Assembly: GCA_026119855.1 (NCBI GenBank)
Contig: JAOWBW010000598.1
Location: forward strand, 682,001-746,000
Reading direction: 5' to 3'
Length of the DNA stretch: 64,000 nt
From: Campanula takesimana
Taxonomy: Eukaryota > Streptophyta > Magnoliopsida > Asterales > Campanulaceae
The notes under the pieces are model-generated. The model had not been told where the DNA came from and did no database searches. It worked only from the letters and a program-made list of their open reading frames with translations. The position numbers were made by a program, and so were the translations under genes. Positions 35,375 through 47,713 of this stretch are shown in pieces. Position 1 is the stretch's first letter. The number at the start of each line of letters is the position of its first letter.

Positions 35375-36720
35375 TGCAAATGGGTCTTCAAGAAGAAGAC
35401 TGACATGGATGGGAAGGTACATACTTATAAAGCTAGGCTTGTAGCGAAGGGTTATAGGCAAGTTCATGGTATTGACTATGATGAGACCTTTTCACCCGTA
35501 GCAATGATCAAGTCTATAAGAATTTTGCTTGCCATTGCCGCATATCATGACTATGAAATATGGCAGATGGATGTCAAAACCGCTTTCCTGAATGGAAAAC
35601 TCCAAGAGGATGTGTATATGACACAACCAGAAGGTTTTGAACAAGATTCTAAGGTATGCAAATTGCAGAGATCCATCTATGGATTGAAGCAAGCTTCTAG
35701 GAGTTGGAATCTCCGTTTTGATGAATCGGTCAAAGAGTTTGGTTTCATAAAGAACGAAGATGAGCCTTGTGTATACAAGAAGATTAGTGGGAGCATAGTG
35801 CTATTCCTTATTTTATATGTGGATGACATATTACTCATTGGAAACGACATTCCTACACTTCAGTCTGTGAAGACTTGGTTAGGGAAGTGCTTCGCAATGA
35901 AAGATATGGGTGAAGCCGCATATATTCTTGGCATTAAGATCTATAGAGATAGATCAGGAGGCTACTTGGTTTAAGCCAAAGTACATACATTGACAAGGTC
36001 ATTAGAAGATTCCGTATGGAAAATTCTAAGAGAGGCACCTTGCCAGTGTTACATGGAGTTTCTCTAAGCAAGACTCAATGTCCTAAGACAAAAGATGAGC
36101 GTGAGAAAATGAATGATGTTCCATATGCTTCGGCAATTGGGTCCATCATGTATGCCATGATTTGTACTAGGCCGGATGTATCTTATGCTTTGAGCATGAC
36201 AAGTAGATACCAATCCGACCCTGGCGAAAATCACTGGATAGCTGTAAAAGCGATTCTTAAGTACTTGAGAAGGACTAAAGACTCGTTTTTGGTCTATGGA
36301 GGAATGGAAGATGATCTCGTTGTAATGCTTACACGGATGCAAGCTTCCAAACCGACAAAGATGATAGCCGATCGCAATCGGGTTTTTGTGTTTATGTTAA
36401 ATGGTGGAGCTGTAAGCTGGAAGAGTTCCAAGCAAAGTACAACCGCTGATTCTACAACAGAAGCTGAGTATATTGCTGCATCGGATGCTGCAAAGGAAGC
36501 TGTTTGGATTAAGAAGTTCATAACTGAACTTGAAGTGGTTCCTAGTATTGCTAATCCAATAGACCTTTATTGTGATAATAATGGTGCTATTGCTCAAGCA
36601 AAGGAACCAAGAGCACATCAGAAATCCAAACACATACTTAGGCGTTTCATATCATTCGAGAGATCGTTGATAGGGAGACGTAAATATATGCAGAGTACCT
36701 ACTGATGACAATGTTGCGGA
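35375..36720 (+). pseudogene. Copia reverse transcriptase and RNase H
   Basis: Reverse transcriptase motifs are QMDVKTAFLNGKLQEDVYM (about 35560), SIYGLKQASRSWNLRFD and LYVDDILLIGND (about 35820). RNase H follows in the frame from 36016 (PYASAIGSIMYAMICTRPDV, AVSWKSSKQSTTADSTTEAE, YCDNNGAIAQAKEPRAHQKS). Stops near 35972 and a frame change near 36320 and 36670 break it. Most residues are conserved, so decay is light. Confidence 0.85.
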
Positions 36721-36807
36721 CCCGCTAACAAAGGGACTTCCACAAGCTAAACATGATGGTCATGTTAGGTCCATGGGTATTAGATACATGGGAGATTGGG
36801 CCTAGGG

Positions 36808-36819
36808 CAAGTGGGAGAT
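36808..36819 (+). promoter_or_regulatory. Polypurine tract
   Basis: GCAAGTGGGAGAT lies immediately before the 3' LTR. It primes plus-strand DNA. Confidence 0.8.
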
Positions 36820-38307
36820 TGTTGGTAGTGGTGTCCTAGGCACGTTTAATAAACGTTGTAATTGTTATCATTTATTTCATATCAATAAAAGAGATGTTTT
36901 AATTATTATTGTTGTTCATGTTTACTTATAATAATCCCCGTCCCTAGTACTTATTAAGCACTAGTATAAAGGCTAAATGATCATGAGATGATCATGTTAG
37001 ATTTATGGGTACTTGTTTGGAACAAGGTACTGGACATGACCCGCTCTATGAGATTTATGTCATGGTCTATGTCGTACATATATCTCATATTAGTTATGTC
37101 ATTTGAATCCTTAGACATGAAGTTATTATAGTCTTCCACTTGATGAACATTGTGTTTGACATATTCAAACGCTACCTTAACACGGTAGTTATAAAGGGTA
37201 TGATTGGCATAATCGGATTCCCGTTGGGAAGAATAATAAGCTAAATGAATTTGTCCCTCCACGGAGAGATGTCAAGCTTGGGCCTCGTAGGAATGATGTT
37301 GATGAAATGTTCGGCCGGACTCAAATGAATTGATTGGATCAATGTCATTTGGATTATCAACATATTCGGAATCGAGAAAGTATTGAACAAAACAAGTTGA
37401 CTGTTTGACCATGACTTGTGTTCAATGACCTCATGGACAAAGGGATTGTGACATATTCTAAAGGAATGCGAACTTGTATCTAGTTATACTATTTGGGTAG
37501 ATATGACGGTTTGCTAGAACCTAATCATATCTTATGGGATCACGTTTGAGCTCATTACCAACTTAGTATAATCCTAGAGGGTCACACACAATAGAACGAA
37601 TCTTTAAAAAGGACTACATTGGAATTTTGGAATTCTGGACTTTCTGAGAAGTGGGCGACCGCACATAATGGATTGGGCGGCCGCACACTTATTTCAGTTT
37701 TGTACCAGTTTGTTTCAGAATGTTGTGCGACCGCACAGATGGTTTTGGGCGGGCCGCACAGTGCTGGCGGGTGGCAGATTCCTAATTTGATTAGGAAACG
37801 AATTTTGGACGGATTTTGACACAAGTTTCCTATTTGGAATAGGTCATACTTGTGTATAAAAGACCAAATTCGGCCAGCACTCAAGGCCAATGATTTTGTG
37901 AGTCTCAAAGAGTTTGAGAGAGGGTTTATTTTGTTCCAAGACATTCTTGGTTGAGGAACAAAATAATACCACAAAATAAATTCCATATAGTTCTTTTGAT
38001 TGTGAAAAGGTGTTTCACAATTGGTCTAGCAACCAAGATCAAAGAAGCTCTTTGATATTCGTTCGAAGTGTGGATACCGCTATAGGGTGAAAATCATCAT
38101 CTTCAAAGTTCGTGTTCAAGCTTTGTGATCGTGATCAAGTCTTCAAACCTCCACCAAAGACCAAGAGAATTTGATAGCCATCAAGGGTTAGTTTATTCCT
38201 TTATTCTTATGTTGTATTTGATTTAATCATATGAACGGATCCATGGCTTTGGGTTTCAAAATTTTAAATGCTAATTTCCGCTGCGCATGCTTGATCGAAA
38301 CCCAACA
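36820..38307 (+). repeat. 3' LTR of the 8.5-kb copia
   Basis: 1488 bp. It differs from the 5' LTR at roughly twenty sites, mostly one-base insertions or deletions within homopolymers. Confidence 0.95.
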
Positions 38308-38312
38308 AAAAC

Positions 38313-38627
38313 TTCATGGACTGATTCGAATCTGGAAGGAGGTTCGCTATTTGTGCAAATAATGGGGTAAGAAATAGTTTGTTGTTTATATAATTTTTTT
38401 AAATTACAAAATTAATGGTTTATTCTCAATCTACAGACTCGGAATGACTGTAGATATTTTCATTGGGTCGATCCACCAATGTGTTTTCGATCTACCATTA
38501 TCATTCCTGGGTTTACTACGCAAAAAAAAAACATTCGGAGAAGATTGTTGCACATCAGAGAATGAAGATAATTGTTTTAGTTAGCTTGCTTGTGTTGTCC
38601 TGGTTTTATTTTTGGATTAAAGGGTAG
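38313..38627 (+). pseudogene. GRF zinc-finger/membrane gene of the MULE, remainder
   Basis: Continuation of the frame cut at 29807. TSWTDSN is followed, after one apparently missing base, by GRRFAICANNG and a GT donor at 38367. Exon 2 from 38437 (after CTACAG) reads TRNDCRYFHWVDPPMC, which completes a GRF-type zinc finger (CxCG...TSWT..NPGRRF..C...C.YF.WVD). After an A10 run the frame changes and ends in a hydrophobic segment (MKIIVLVSLLVLSWFYFWIK, stop 38625-38627) that looks like a C-terminal membrane anchor. Small GRF proteins with a coiled coil and C-terminal anchor are common in plants and are often repeat-associated. Function is not known to me. The copia insertion and two indels make it non-functional as written. 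Confidence 0.65.
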
Positions 38628-39175
38628 CATTGTATTTGAAAATAGTGTATTTGGCAATGGTGTAGTTGGATGTGGTGTTTGGAAGTCAATGTAATTTTGA
38701 CAACAATGGCTGTAAGACAGAGTAATTGGGAGCAAATTGTTATTTTGGCAACAATGACTGAACATAGTAATGAATTAATTGTTATTTGGCAATGATGTTT
38801 CAGATGGTTGACTATATATGCAATATTAGTAGAGCAATGGAATGATAATAACAGAGTAATTGATGGATAATCAATTGGTTAACAGGGCAATCTAAAATGG
38901 CCATGCCAATTAAAAAGACAGAACACAGACAACAATGACTGGAACTGGAAACTTCATTTAGTTGTCACATTAACATCCACACACATAACACAGATAACCA
39001 CTATCTAAAATGGCCATGCCAATTAAAAAGACAAAAACAGGCCAAGAACAAACATCCCAAAAGTAATAGTTTTTCTAGCTAGTTTAATGTTGCTAGCCAA
39101 TTGGTTAACAAGGCAACAACAACACACAAAAAGCCCTAAAACTAAATTTCACAAAAAGAGTCACCACAAATGCAA
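38628..39175. other. MULE spacer between convergent genes
   Basis: AT-rich. Short direct repeat ATCTAAAATGGCCATGCCAA occurs at 38890 and 39003. No gene. Confidence 0.5.
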
Positions 39176-42112
39176 TCAGTCTTCTTCAGTCAAATCTATT
39201 GGGGTGGTATCAATCACCTTTGGAGCTTTCCACCTAATATCTTGAACTCTTGTAGACCTTCTAAGTTGACTTTCTTCTTCATTTGATTTTGGTTTTTTTC
39301 CTCCTCCTGCACTCTTCTTTTGAAGTGAAGTCTTCAATTTGGACAATGTGATAAAAGTTTCCCCCCCCCCCCCCTTCTGAATGTATCCCTCATTTGGTTG
39401 GCTTGACTCAGCTTGGTGTGGTGGTGAGGATGACCCAATCTCTGCAAAGCTTGAATTAGGGATAATCATGTCCCTACCAGCTGGTACCACCATTTGCATA
39501 ACCCCAGGAGGTGGTTGTGTAACACATACCTACAAACATCAAGTGGTGAATCAAGTAAGGTAAGAAACAAAATTATAACATTCATCCAGGTGCACTATTA
39601 TTGGTAAAATACTTACAATTTCAGTAGTTACAGGAACATGAATGGGTTGTGTAACTGGTTGAGCAACAGGGGTAGGTTGTGTAGCAGGTGGTGGTGTAAC
39701 AAAGATAGTTTGTGCTTCGTTTTCACCCTCATGTACCTAACATATATACATATAAGGAGTTTATAAAGACAATATAATATTGTACTGAAAAAACAAAAGA
39801 AACTCACTTAAACATACTTACATTTCCAGACTCATTGTTACCTGCTTGTTTAGCCACAGGGCATCCTCTCTTGTTGTGTCCAGCTACTTTGCACACACTA
39901 CATTTACTTGGCTTTTTTCCAAAAACTGATTCCCCTTGAACCTGCAATATAGATACATAGATAAATAACATCCCATTATAATAAAAATAAAATTATAACA
40001 TTAATCAAAATATTTTTACCTCAGTTGGAGCCTCAACAACAATATTTTCCTTTTCTAGTGGGCATCCTTTCTTGTTATGTCCATCTCCCTTGCACACACT
40101 ACATTTGTTTGGCCTTGTGTAGACTCTCCTCTTCACCTTCCTGGTTCCATCTTCCAATACATTCGCCACCTCCATGACTACCCCATCATTTTTCTCCTTA
40201 TCCTTGTCCTTATCAAACATTGTTTTCCTTCTAACTTTTTTGGGTCTGCCTGGCATTCTTTTCACAAGTGGAGGAATCACTGCAGGATAACTAGATTTTG
40301 GCCACATATCTGGGCCATCCATGGGGTTTATCAAAGAACCTGTAGACTTTCCTGTAGGTTTCAGTAGTATAGCACTCATCAACATAGCTCTCTGGATCTT
40401 CCTCTCTCAAAACAATACATGATATGGCATGGCTGCAAGGGATCCCTGTCAATTCCCATTTTCTGCAAGTACAAGCTCTGTCTGCCAAATTTACTGAGTA
40501 TTGTGCACCATACATGCAAGATACTTCAAATTTGTGACCTCCAGCACTAGATGGAATACACTCACTAACCATCTTCTTCCTCTTTTCCAGCTCCTTGAAT
40601 ATTTTAGGGCAAAGCTTTCCAGTCCATATACTTACAGCCACAGTCCTATTAGTTCCAATCTAACCATCAACATTCTCCTAATTGACTCTAGGCAACTCAG
40701 TATGGGCTTATCTCTTGCTTCTAAAATGTGGCTGTTACAGCTCTCGGACAAGTTGTTCAATAAGATATCACATTTCACACTTGGGCTAAATGCTGACCTA
40801 GACCAATTTTCAGGTGGTTTATCATCAAACCAATGAAATGCATTTATGTCATGCTCTGCCATTTGTTCCATCCAATGTTTAAACCTGCTCACAGTAGTTG
40901 CCTTGGCTGCATTCCACAAAAAATTCTTGTATGTTATCCCTTTGAAACCAGCACTTCTCATATTCCCAAGCATATGCATGACACAGAATCTATGCTCAGC
41001 ATTTGGGAGCAAATCCTTCACTGCCTCTATTAACCCCTTTTGTTTATCTGACATAATGCTGAAACCAACATCATTTATTTCCAAATCCTCTATCAGCTGA
41101 CCTAAAAACCAAGTCCAAGAATCCTTGCATTCACTCTCTACAACTGCATAAGCAACAGGGTACCAGTTGTTGTTTGGGTCAATACCTGAAGCTGCTAGCA
41201 ATTGCCCTTTATACTCACCTTTTAAGAAGCACCCATCCACACTTAGTATTCTCCTGCAGAATTTAAATCCCTTTTTCATCCCAGCTAAACACACATAGAA
41301 CCTCTCAAATCTTGGGGTACCCAATTCAACACTCCCATCAACCAGCTTCATTGACACGCCCCAAGTCCCGGGATTCCCTAATAGAACCTCGAACCTGGTG
41401 CGCGTAACTAACAAGAAACAAGAAACTAACGGGAAACAGGAACAATACCTGTTAGAAACAAACTGACATGCTATATCTACTCAAGAATAAGGAGCTAAGA
41501 TAGCTCACACGAGTTCTAGACCAAGAAAATTAAAACCAAACAAGGTTATATACAGCGGAAGACATGCCTAGCAAATAAGCTGGCATCAAGAACTGTCTAG
41601 GGACAACAAATACTACCCCAATACAAGCCCAGAGTTTATTAACTCATACAAGATCGTCCTTACCAAAATATAAAAGGATACTAACTTCGAACAAGAATAT
41701 CCTGCTGAGTAAGTTCCCAGCTAAGTCGAGCCTCACTGCGTACTATCCCCTGCTTTCCTGGGGGGGGAACAATTAAACAAATAAAGGGTGAGATAAATCT
41801 CAGTAAGCTATTAACATGCACTATATGTCATGTTATCATGCAATACAAGTAGATACTCAACTAAACATATATCAAGTATCATCAAGTAACAAGTATAGGA
41901 GAGGCTAAGCCCACTCAACAAGTAATCAAGCTCAAGAAAGGTTCAGGTAACAAGTAGTCAAGTAGAGTGAGAGGCTAAACCATCTCACAAGATGCACATA
42001 GGCCTATCACGCATTGTACCTGAATCCTTCCTTATTTCTCCCAAGAATACCATTTGTTGTCGATGCTTTTCTAGCTGAGGACAACCAAGAACAGGAACAA
42101 GAGACTGCTGTG

Positions 42113-42256
42113 CAGTATATAAGAAGACCTGGTAACCAGTGTCATCCACAATACAAGATCCACGTGGTGTTCGGGACGGGAGAACAGTATATAAGGAGAC
42201 CTGGTATTCAGTGTCATCCACAATAACAAGATCCACATGGTGTTCGGGACGGGAGT
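42113..42256. repeat. 72-bp tandem duplication in the solo LTR
   Basis: Two copies starting CAGTATATAAG at 42113 and 42185 and ending GGTGTTCGGGACGGGAG, with a few differences. Confidence 0.9.
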
Positions 42257-44225
42257 TAGCATTCACTTAGGTCAGGCTTATTGCTCCAACCAAGGAAGCT
42301 ATGCCTTACTATGGCCAGTAGTAAGGGGTCGGGCGGAAATACATAGGGACCCGATTGTCACTTAAACCCCAGCTCTCGCGACAAGCGTGAACCTATATAT
42401 TTTCGAACAAGCAAGGAGAACCAGCTGGACTCACCAAGAATGCACAAGTAGATATTTACTTGAACTACGGGAATAGAACTAAGTCCCATAATAGTGGACC
42501 AGTCTTTATGCACCATGTAATCATGTATCATGTGCTCACGAGAATATGCACCATGTAATGTATCATGTGCTCAATATAAGTACACGTACGCAATTATTGC
42601 GAATACAAACCAAGATAACACTGGCACATAAGGTGTCCATGTAACACGATCAATCCAAGTAAGAGTCCATTTATAACAGACTTCAGTCAAGTAGTAGGGT
42701 ATTTCACTTTGTCACATGCCAAGTTTGCACGTACATATTTATATCACGTTTAACACATTAAAGTGTCTATCACGATACCCTTACTATCAAATAGAGCCCA
42801 ATACCTTAGACTCTAAACACGTAGTAGAATAGGTCACATTGTACCTAGACACAGTCATACTTCACATATATGTATCGTTAGTAATCGAACACATTTTCTA
42901 CACATATTGTGTTCTGTAATCATTCTTATTAATTAAATCGTAGTATTCACGATTATATGAATTATCTTCATATTACACTAGTCCCTATTTTCTTTAGGAA
43001 CCATTTCAAGACAAGATATCTTCTTCATTCTTTATATACTTCATTAAGTATATACATGATTAAACTAAATCACTTACACTTTAGTGCTTATTTATAGCAC
43101 TTCCAATATACACGTATCAAGTTCAAGTATGCAGAAGAGTTAATCATTCTCTATCTAGTTCCATAACCCAATTCTTTGGTTATTCATACCATGTACCAAT
43201 CAATCAAGAAGCCACATTCTATCAAGTAAATATATGCAAGATTTGCATATACACATCAAGACTCTTTCAAGTTTGTTACCATACACCTATATTGGTGTCA
43301 AGGCACGTACAAGATTTTATAATCTTATATTCAAGTCTTAATCCAATTATTTGGATGCTCAAGTCATGTACGAGATTTTATTGTCTTATACTTCAAGTTA
43401 CTGTCTTATCTTAAGACATTCAAGACATTCAGGACATTCAATACATATACAAGATCTTATCATCTTATATCCAAGTTCTCAATCCATTTCTTTGGATGAT
43501 TAAACATGTACAAGAGTTAATTATCTTATACTTCAAGTTCAAGCTAGGAAGATGAATTATACATCTTTCACGAATTATTTCCCAAATCCTTTTCTTAGGA
43601 CATTCAAGCTCTAGACATTAGTTGGTGTCCCTAAGGTACACAAACATTGACTTCAAGACACATAAAAGAGTTATTACTCTTATATTCAAGTCATCATTTA
43701 ATTATGATTCAAGTCCACATTTCATTTGTTCACAAAGGGACTATTTTCCAGTACTAGAGTGTTCTACAACACTCATCTAGGCCATCTAGGGTAGTACCCT
43801 AAACCTAGACCAAGAATAATTCGAGTTCAATTTAAGTAAATGAGCTAGACAACTCATACTTACGAGTTCTTAATCCCCTACATAGGATATTCAATCTCAA
43901 GTCATTGTTTTAATGCCCCTAAGGTGCACAATCATTGGCTTCAAGACAAGCATAACACATAAGTGCTTGTTCATAGCACTTTCAAGACATATAAAAGAGT
44001 TGTTACTCTTATACTTAAGTTCTCATTTGAGTTCTATAAGTGTCCATGTACAAGACTAAGTTCTCATTTTAATTAAATGAGTATTCATGTTCAAGACTCA
44101 CTTCTGATACCCCTAAGGTATCACAATACTTACTAGGACATCTTATCCTAAGGCTATATGCCTTAACAAGGGTTATTTCCAACTTATACAATCATTAAAC
44201 AAGTTTTACAATTTTTCAGGACATA

Positions 44226-44340
44226 TGGGCGGCCGCACAAAATGGTGTGGGCGGTCGCCCAAAATCAGGCTTTCCAAGAACAAAATACTTCAGATAGATG
44301 GGCGGTCGCCCAGACCAAAATGGGCGGTCGCCCAAGGCCC
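44226..44340. repeat. GC-rich palindrome-like words in the solo LTR
   Basis: GGGCGGCCGCAC once and GGGCGGTCGCCC three times in a strongly AT-rich setting. Confidence 0.85.
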
Positions 44341-47340
44341 AAAAATGCCAAAATCCGAATTCTTTCTCAGGTTAAATAATTTCCGTCCCAAGCGTAGGAG
44401 TATAATTTTTATCAATATATTATCAAACCCAGGAGTATAATAACAAGCCTAAATCACTCATTTCAATTATACTTTCTTATTTTAACAGAGACTTTTATAC
44501 TTATAAATTCTCCGTCCCAAATGTAGGAGTATAAACCCACTAACACTTTCTAACATTCAAGAGTGCATTTTAACATGCCCAGAACACTTCTATAGGGACA
44601 CTTTATTAATTTATCCCCGTCCCATAAGTAATAGAATAATCTTCTTTTATTCCCAATTAAATATTTCACCGTCCCCAAAAGTATAAGTACAATTTTATTT
44701 TATACTAATATACCCATCTAGGGATACTTCCATTCATTTCCCCGTACCACAAATAATGGTACGATTTTTCTAATAATATTTAAATCAAGTTACTATTTTA
44801 CCGTCTCACGAATAGGAGTATAAATTTCTTATAGATTTACAAACCCATTTAGTACTTAGGTTCACGTTCTCTGTTCTGCACTAGTATAGAAATACTCCCT
44901 TCGTACCAATTTTACAAGTATCACAAAAATTGCTCAAACCACAATTTTAACAAGAACAAGTAGCGGGAATAACATATATGCATGTTATTACAAGTAAGGG
45001 GGAGTCAATAACTTACCTAGTCAAAAATCAAGTTGACCCAAATAAATTTCTGATCGGCCTGGAACGCTCTATTCAACGCCACGAATATTTATCCGGGACC
45101 AGAATCACGAACAGAGGAATAATTAATCGCGAGGAGTCGAGAATAGGGTAAAATTGAACTCCCTATTATGAAACAGAGAGAAAGAACGTACGAGAAAGTT
45201 TGAGAATGCTTTCTCTGAGGAGAAAGCAACTTGATATACTTGCAAGTTTCCAACAATGACACCTAGGCCCCTCAAGTTCTAACTTTGACAAAAAGGCCCC
45301 TAAACTTTCAACTTTGACATTTAACCACCTTAATATTCTAATGCAGTTAAGATTTTAATTCAAGTAAAACTAGCACATAATATGCAAGTTCAAGAATTTA
45401 AGCAAGCACGTCAAGAATTTAACAAATAAGTCAAATATTTAACGAGATTAAGGATGGGCGTTACATTCATAGTCACAGTGGACCCAGGGTTTCTCCTTGT
45501 AAGTTCTGCAGCATAATCCCACATCTTAGTGTATTGTACTTCAGCAGACCCGTTTATCATTTTAAGGGCCTTCTCCTTAGCTCTGTAAATCTGAGATTTA
45601 GGGACATTCATTGAATACCTCTGAAATACCTTCAGCTTGATGCTCTGTGCACTCTTGTTTGGATTCTCAATCCATTCATCAATAAATTCTTTTGCAAGCC
45701 AAGAAGATGTGATAAATTTGTGTTTGAAAATTTGACCACAAGTATGGACAGGATTCAAAGATTTCACAACAAGATGACTCTCATGCTCTTTAGATGCATA
45801 TATATTCCAATTGCAAGGAGGCTTACAAACAGCTTTCACCTTCTCGGAAGTCTGAAATAAGAAAGAAATATCCTTACCCTGTGAAATAGCATGTTTCTTT
45901 ACAACCTCTTGAAACAGTTTTTGTATCCCTAAACTGCATTAACAACTCAAACTGTGGCTTTGCCATATCAATTCTTGGATCAAATACCTTGCCTTTTGGT
46001 CTTATTTTCAGTTTCACTATCATAACTATCATAACTATCAATCCCATCATCACTTTCATAATCAATATCATCCATTGCCACATTTTTTCCAACCCCAACT
46101 GACCATTGGACATCTTTATTGGTACTCATTTTGGATTTACCCTTTAGCTTAGCAGCTAGTGACACCCCATGATACTCAACATCATAGTCAACATTGATAT
46201 CATATTGCAAGTCATCTTCTGCACTATCATACTGACTGTCCTGAAATGATTCACCTTCAGATGATTCCTCACTCATGTCACCATTATCCTCAATATTCAC
46301 CTTCCTTTTACCCTTATCCACAAACTTAGAATGACTCACTCTAACATCACTTTCTGCAACCTTTTCAACATAAATCTCAGCTTCTCTCTCCTCCCTTGCA
46401 CATATATAATTTGGTATATCTAAGACATCTTGGTCAGTGCTTAGTACCCTATACCCATCATGAACATCCATCACATAAACTTTTTGATAAAAGACTATTG
46501 CTTCAACATTGTAATCACACCCTAATTTCTTCACCATATCTTTAAGGTCAGCCATTTTTATCTTATCAGCAACAACAAAGTCAAACCAACACACTGCACT
46601 GCCTGTGTACAAATTAGGTGACACACCCTTCTCAAATTGACCACCATAAATCATCCTTATAGTGTAATAATTATTCATCAAGCCTACAAAAAGTGAAATT
46701 TTTAATATCATTCATTTAAAATGCAAAAGTAAAGTCCAGTGTACAAATCACAACTAAAAAAAGGCAACCAACATTTATTAACAGAGTACAACACACATTG
46801 AATTCAGAAAGTACTCATATAAACAGTCAAAGTGGCTTGTGAATAAAAAAACAAAGGCATGTGTCCAAGACAACAACTAAGGGACCACACTCACAAAAAC
46901 CAATGGATTAAAAAAACAAAAATTATATCTTTAACCAAATTTTCTAACAAAGTTGGGACCCATTTCAATAAAGACAACACTACAAAGTTCATTCACACAC
47001 ATAAAGTATACATAGGCAGAAACTTGCAAAATCTTTAACACTATCGTCATAATAAAACGCAAAAAAAAAGAGGAATTGTTTACATACCGTATAGCGGTGT
47101 TCCATCTTCCAGGTATTCATCCATTCGTTTGAACCAATTAATCCCTTCTTCAGTTGTCATCGCACCCAATCGTTAGAACCCTAATTTTCTCCCCAAATCT
47201 CTCCTCTATTGTGATGATAAAATGGGTCTAAATCCCTAAATGGAAATGTAATTAGGCAAACACTAGAGTTGAATAGACGAAACTGCCCTTGTAATTTGCG
47301 GGAGATTTCCCGCTCAATGACAACACATTCCCATTCCACA

Positions 47341-47524
47341 GAAAAGACATATGTACCCCTTAAATATGTCATGCTTCGGGTTTCGTTAGTTTTTTAACCT
47401 CCCATCCACTTTATACCACATTGCAACAAAAAGACAAACTCAAGTAACCAATTTGCCGAAAAACTAATTCAGGAACCAATTGAAACATCGTGTAAAACTC
47501 AGGTAACTAAATTGCAATTTGCCC
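47341..47524 (-). repeat. Right MULE terminal inverted repeat
   Basis: Complement of the left TIR. It probably also contains the transposase promoter, because exon 1 starts 181 bases inside it. Confidence 0.9.
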
Positions 47525-47687
47525 TATTAAGAACGAGTCGAATTTAAAGTTGTAGGTGACATACTAGTACACGAAGAAAACGAAAAACACATTCTGGTTC
47601 TATATCAATCAAAATTACAACTTGCCTTACCCTAAACAACATCAAACATCTACTTACAGAGAAATGAAAATTAAATCTCTTAAGGAC

Positions 47688-47693
47688 TTTATT
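47688..47693 (-). promoter_or_regulatory. Candidate polyadenylation signal
   Basis: AATAAA on the minus strand about 20 bases after the chitinase-like stop codon. Confidence 0.4.
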
Positions 47694-47713
47694 TGCGAGT
47701 TTGGTTCGTTTGA

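Larger units (their letters stand above)
29808..38307 (+). mobile_element. Ty1/copia retrotransposon with both LTRs, 8.5 kb
   Basis: LTRs 29808-31294 and 36820-38307 are each bounded by TG...CA (TGTTGGTAG...CCCAACA). The exact 5-bp TSD AAAAC is at 29803-29807 and 38308-38312. A PBS for initiator Met tRNA and a polypurine tract are present. The coding part (32857 to about 36720) holds gag, protease, integrase, reverse transcriptase and RNase H in copia order but with many frame breaks. The LTRs are nearly identical, indicating a young insertion. Confidence 0.95.
41352..45465 (-). mobile_element. Solo LTR of 4.1 kb inside the transposase gene
   Basis: TGACACGCCCC at the left and GGGCGTTACA at the right form imperfect TG...CA ends. 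The exact 5-bp TSD TTCAT is at 41347-41351 and 45466-45470. On the minus strand it begins TGTAACGCCC, the start common in LTRs of plant Ty3/gypsy elements. No gag or pol lies inside, and its size fits the long LTRs of some gypsy lineages. It contains a 72-bp tandem duplication and GGGCGGTCGCCC words, listed separately. Exact excision of the LTR and one TSD joins the transposase frame. Confidence 0.85.
39176..47160 (-). pseudogene. mudrA-type MULE transposase gene, interrupted
   Basis: Exon 1 is 47088-47160 (MTTEEGINWFKRMDEYLEDG). Exon 2 begins at 46683 with a PB1-like N-terminus (MNNYYTIRMIYGGQFEKG), then an acidic linker. The DNA-binding region follows (AVCKPPCNWNIYASKEHES, LNPVHTCG, WLAKEFIDEWI). 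The frame is split at the NPGSTVTM codons by a solo LTR and resumes at 41346. The catalytic domain carries SVDGCFLKGEYKGQLLAASG, FSIMSDKQKGL and HRFCVMHMLGNMR. A SWIM zinc finger (CTCRKWELTGIPCSH) lies at about 40440-40490. Further exons encode two CCHC knuckles (CSVCKGDGHNKKGC, CSVCKVAGHNKRGC), a Pro/Thr-rich segment and a C-terminus ending at 39176. Frame changes lie near 46000, 45920, 40640, 40330 and at a C13 run near 39361. The intact protein would cut and rejoin the element ends in the nucleus. Confidence 0.88.
29323..47524 (-). mobile_element. MULE (Mutator-like) element, 18.2 kb including two nested insertions
   Basis: Terminal inverted repeats of about 190 bp (GGGCAAATTGCAATTTAGTT...) lie at 29323-29520 and 47341-47524. 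An exact 9-bp target-site duplication TATTAAGAA lies at 29314-29322 and 47525-47533. Inside are a mudrA-type transposase gene on the minus strand and a GRF zinc-finger/membrane gene on the plus strand. An 8.5-kb copia (29808-38307) and a 4.1-kb solo LTR (41352-45465) are nested in it. Subtracting these and their TSDs leaves about 5.6 kb, a normal MULE size. Confidence 0.92.

Noticed and set aside
42014..42266. Open frames on both strands in the solo LTR
   Set aside because: They are created by the 72-bp tandem duplication, which is not a multiple of unusual codon bias and lacks homology.
41352..45465. Interpretation as a DNA transposon because of GGGCGT-type inverted ends
   Set aside because: 5-bp TSD and TG...CA ends fit an LTR; no long terminal inverted repeat is present.
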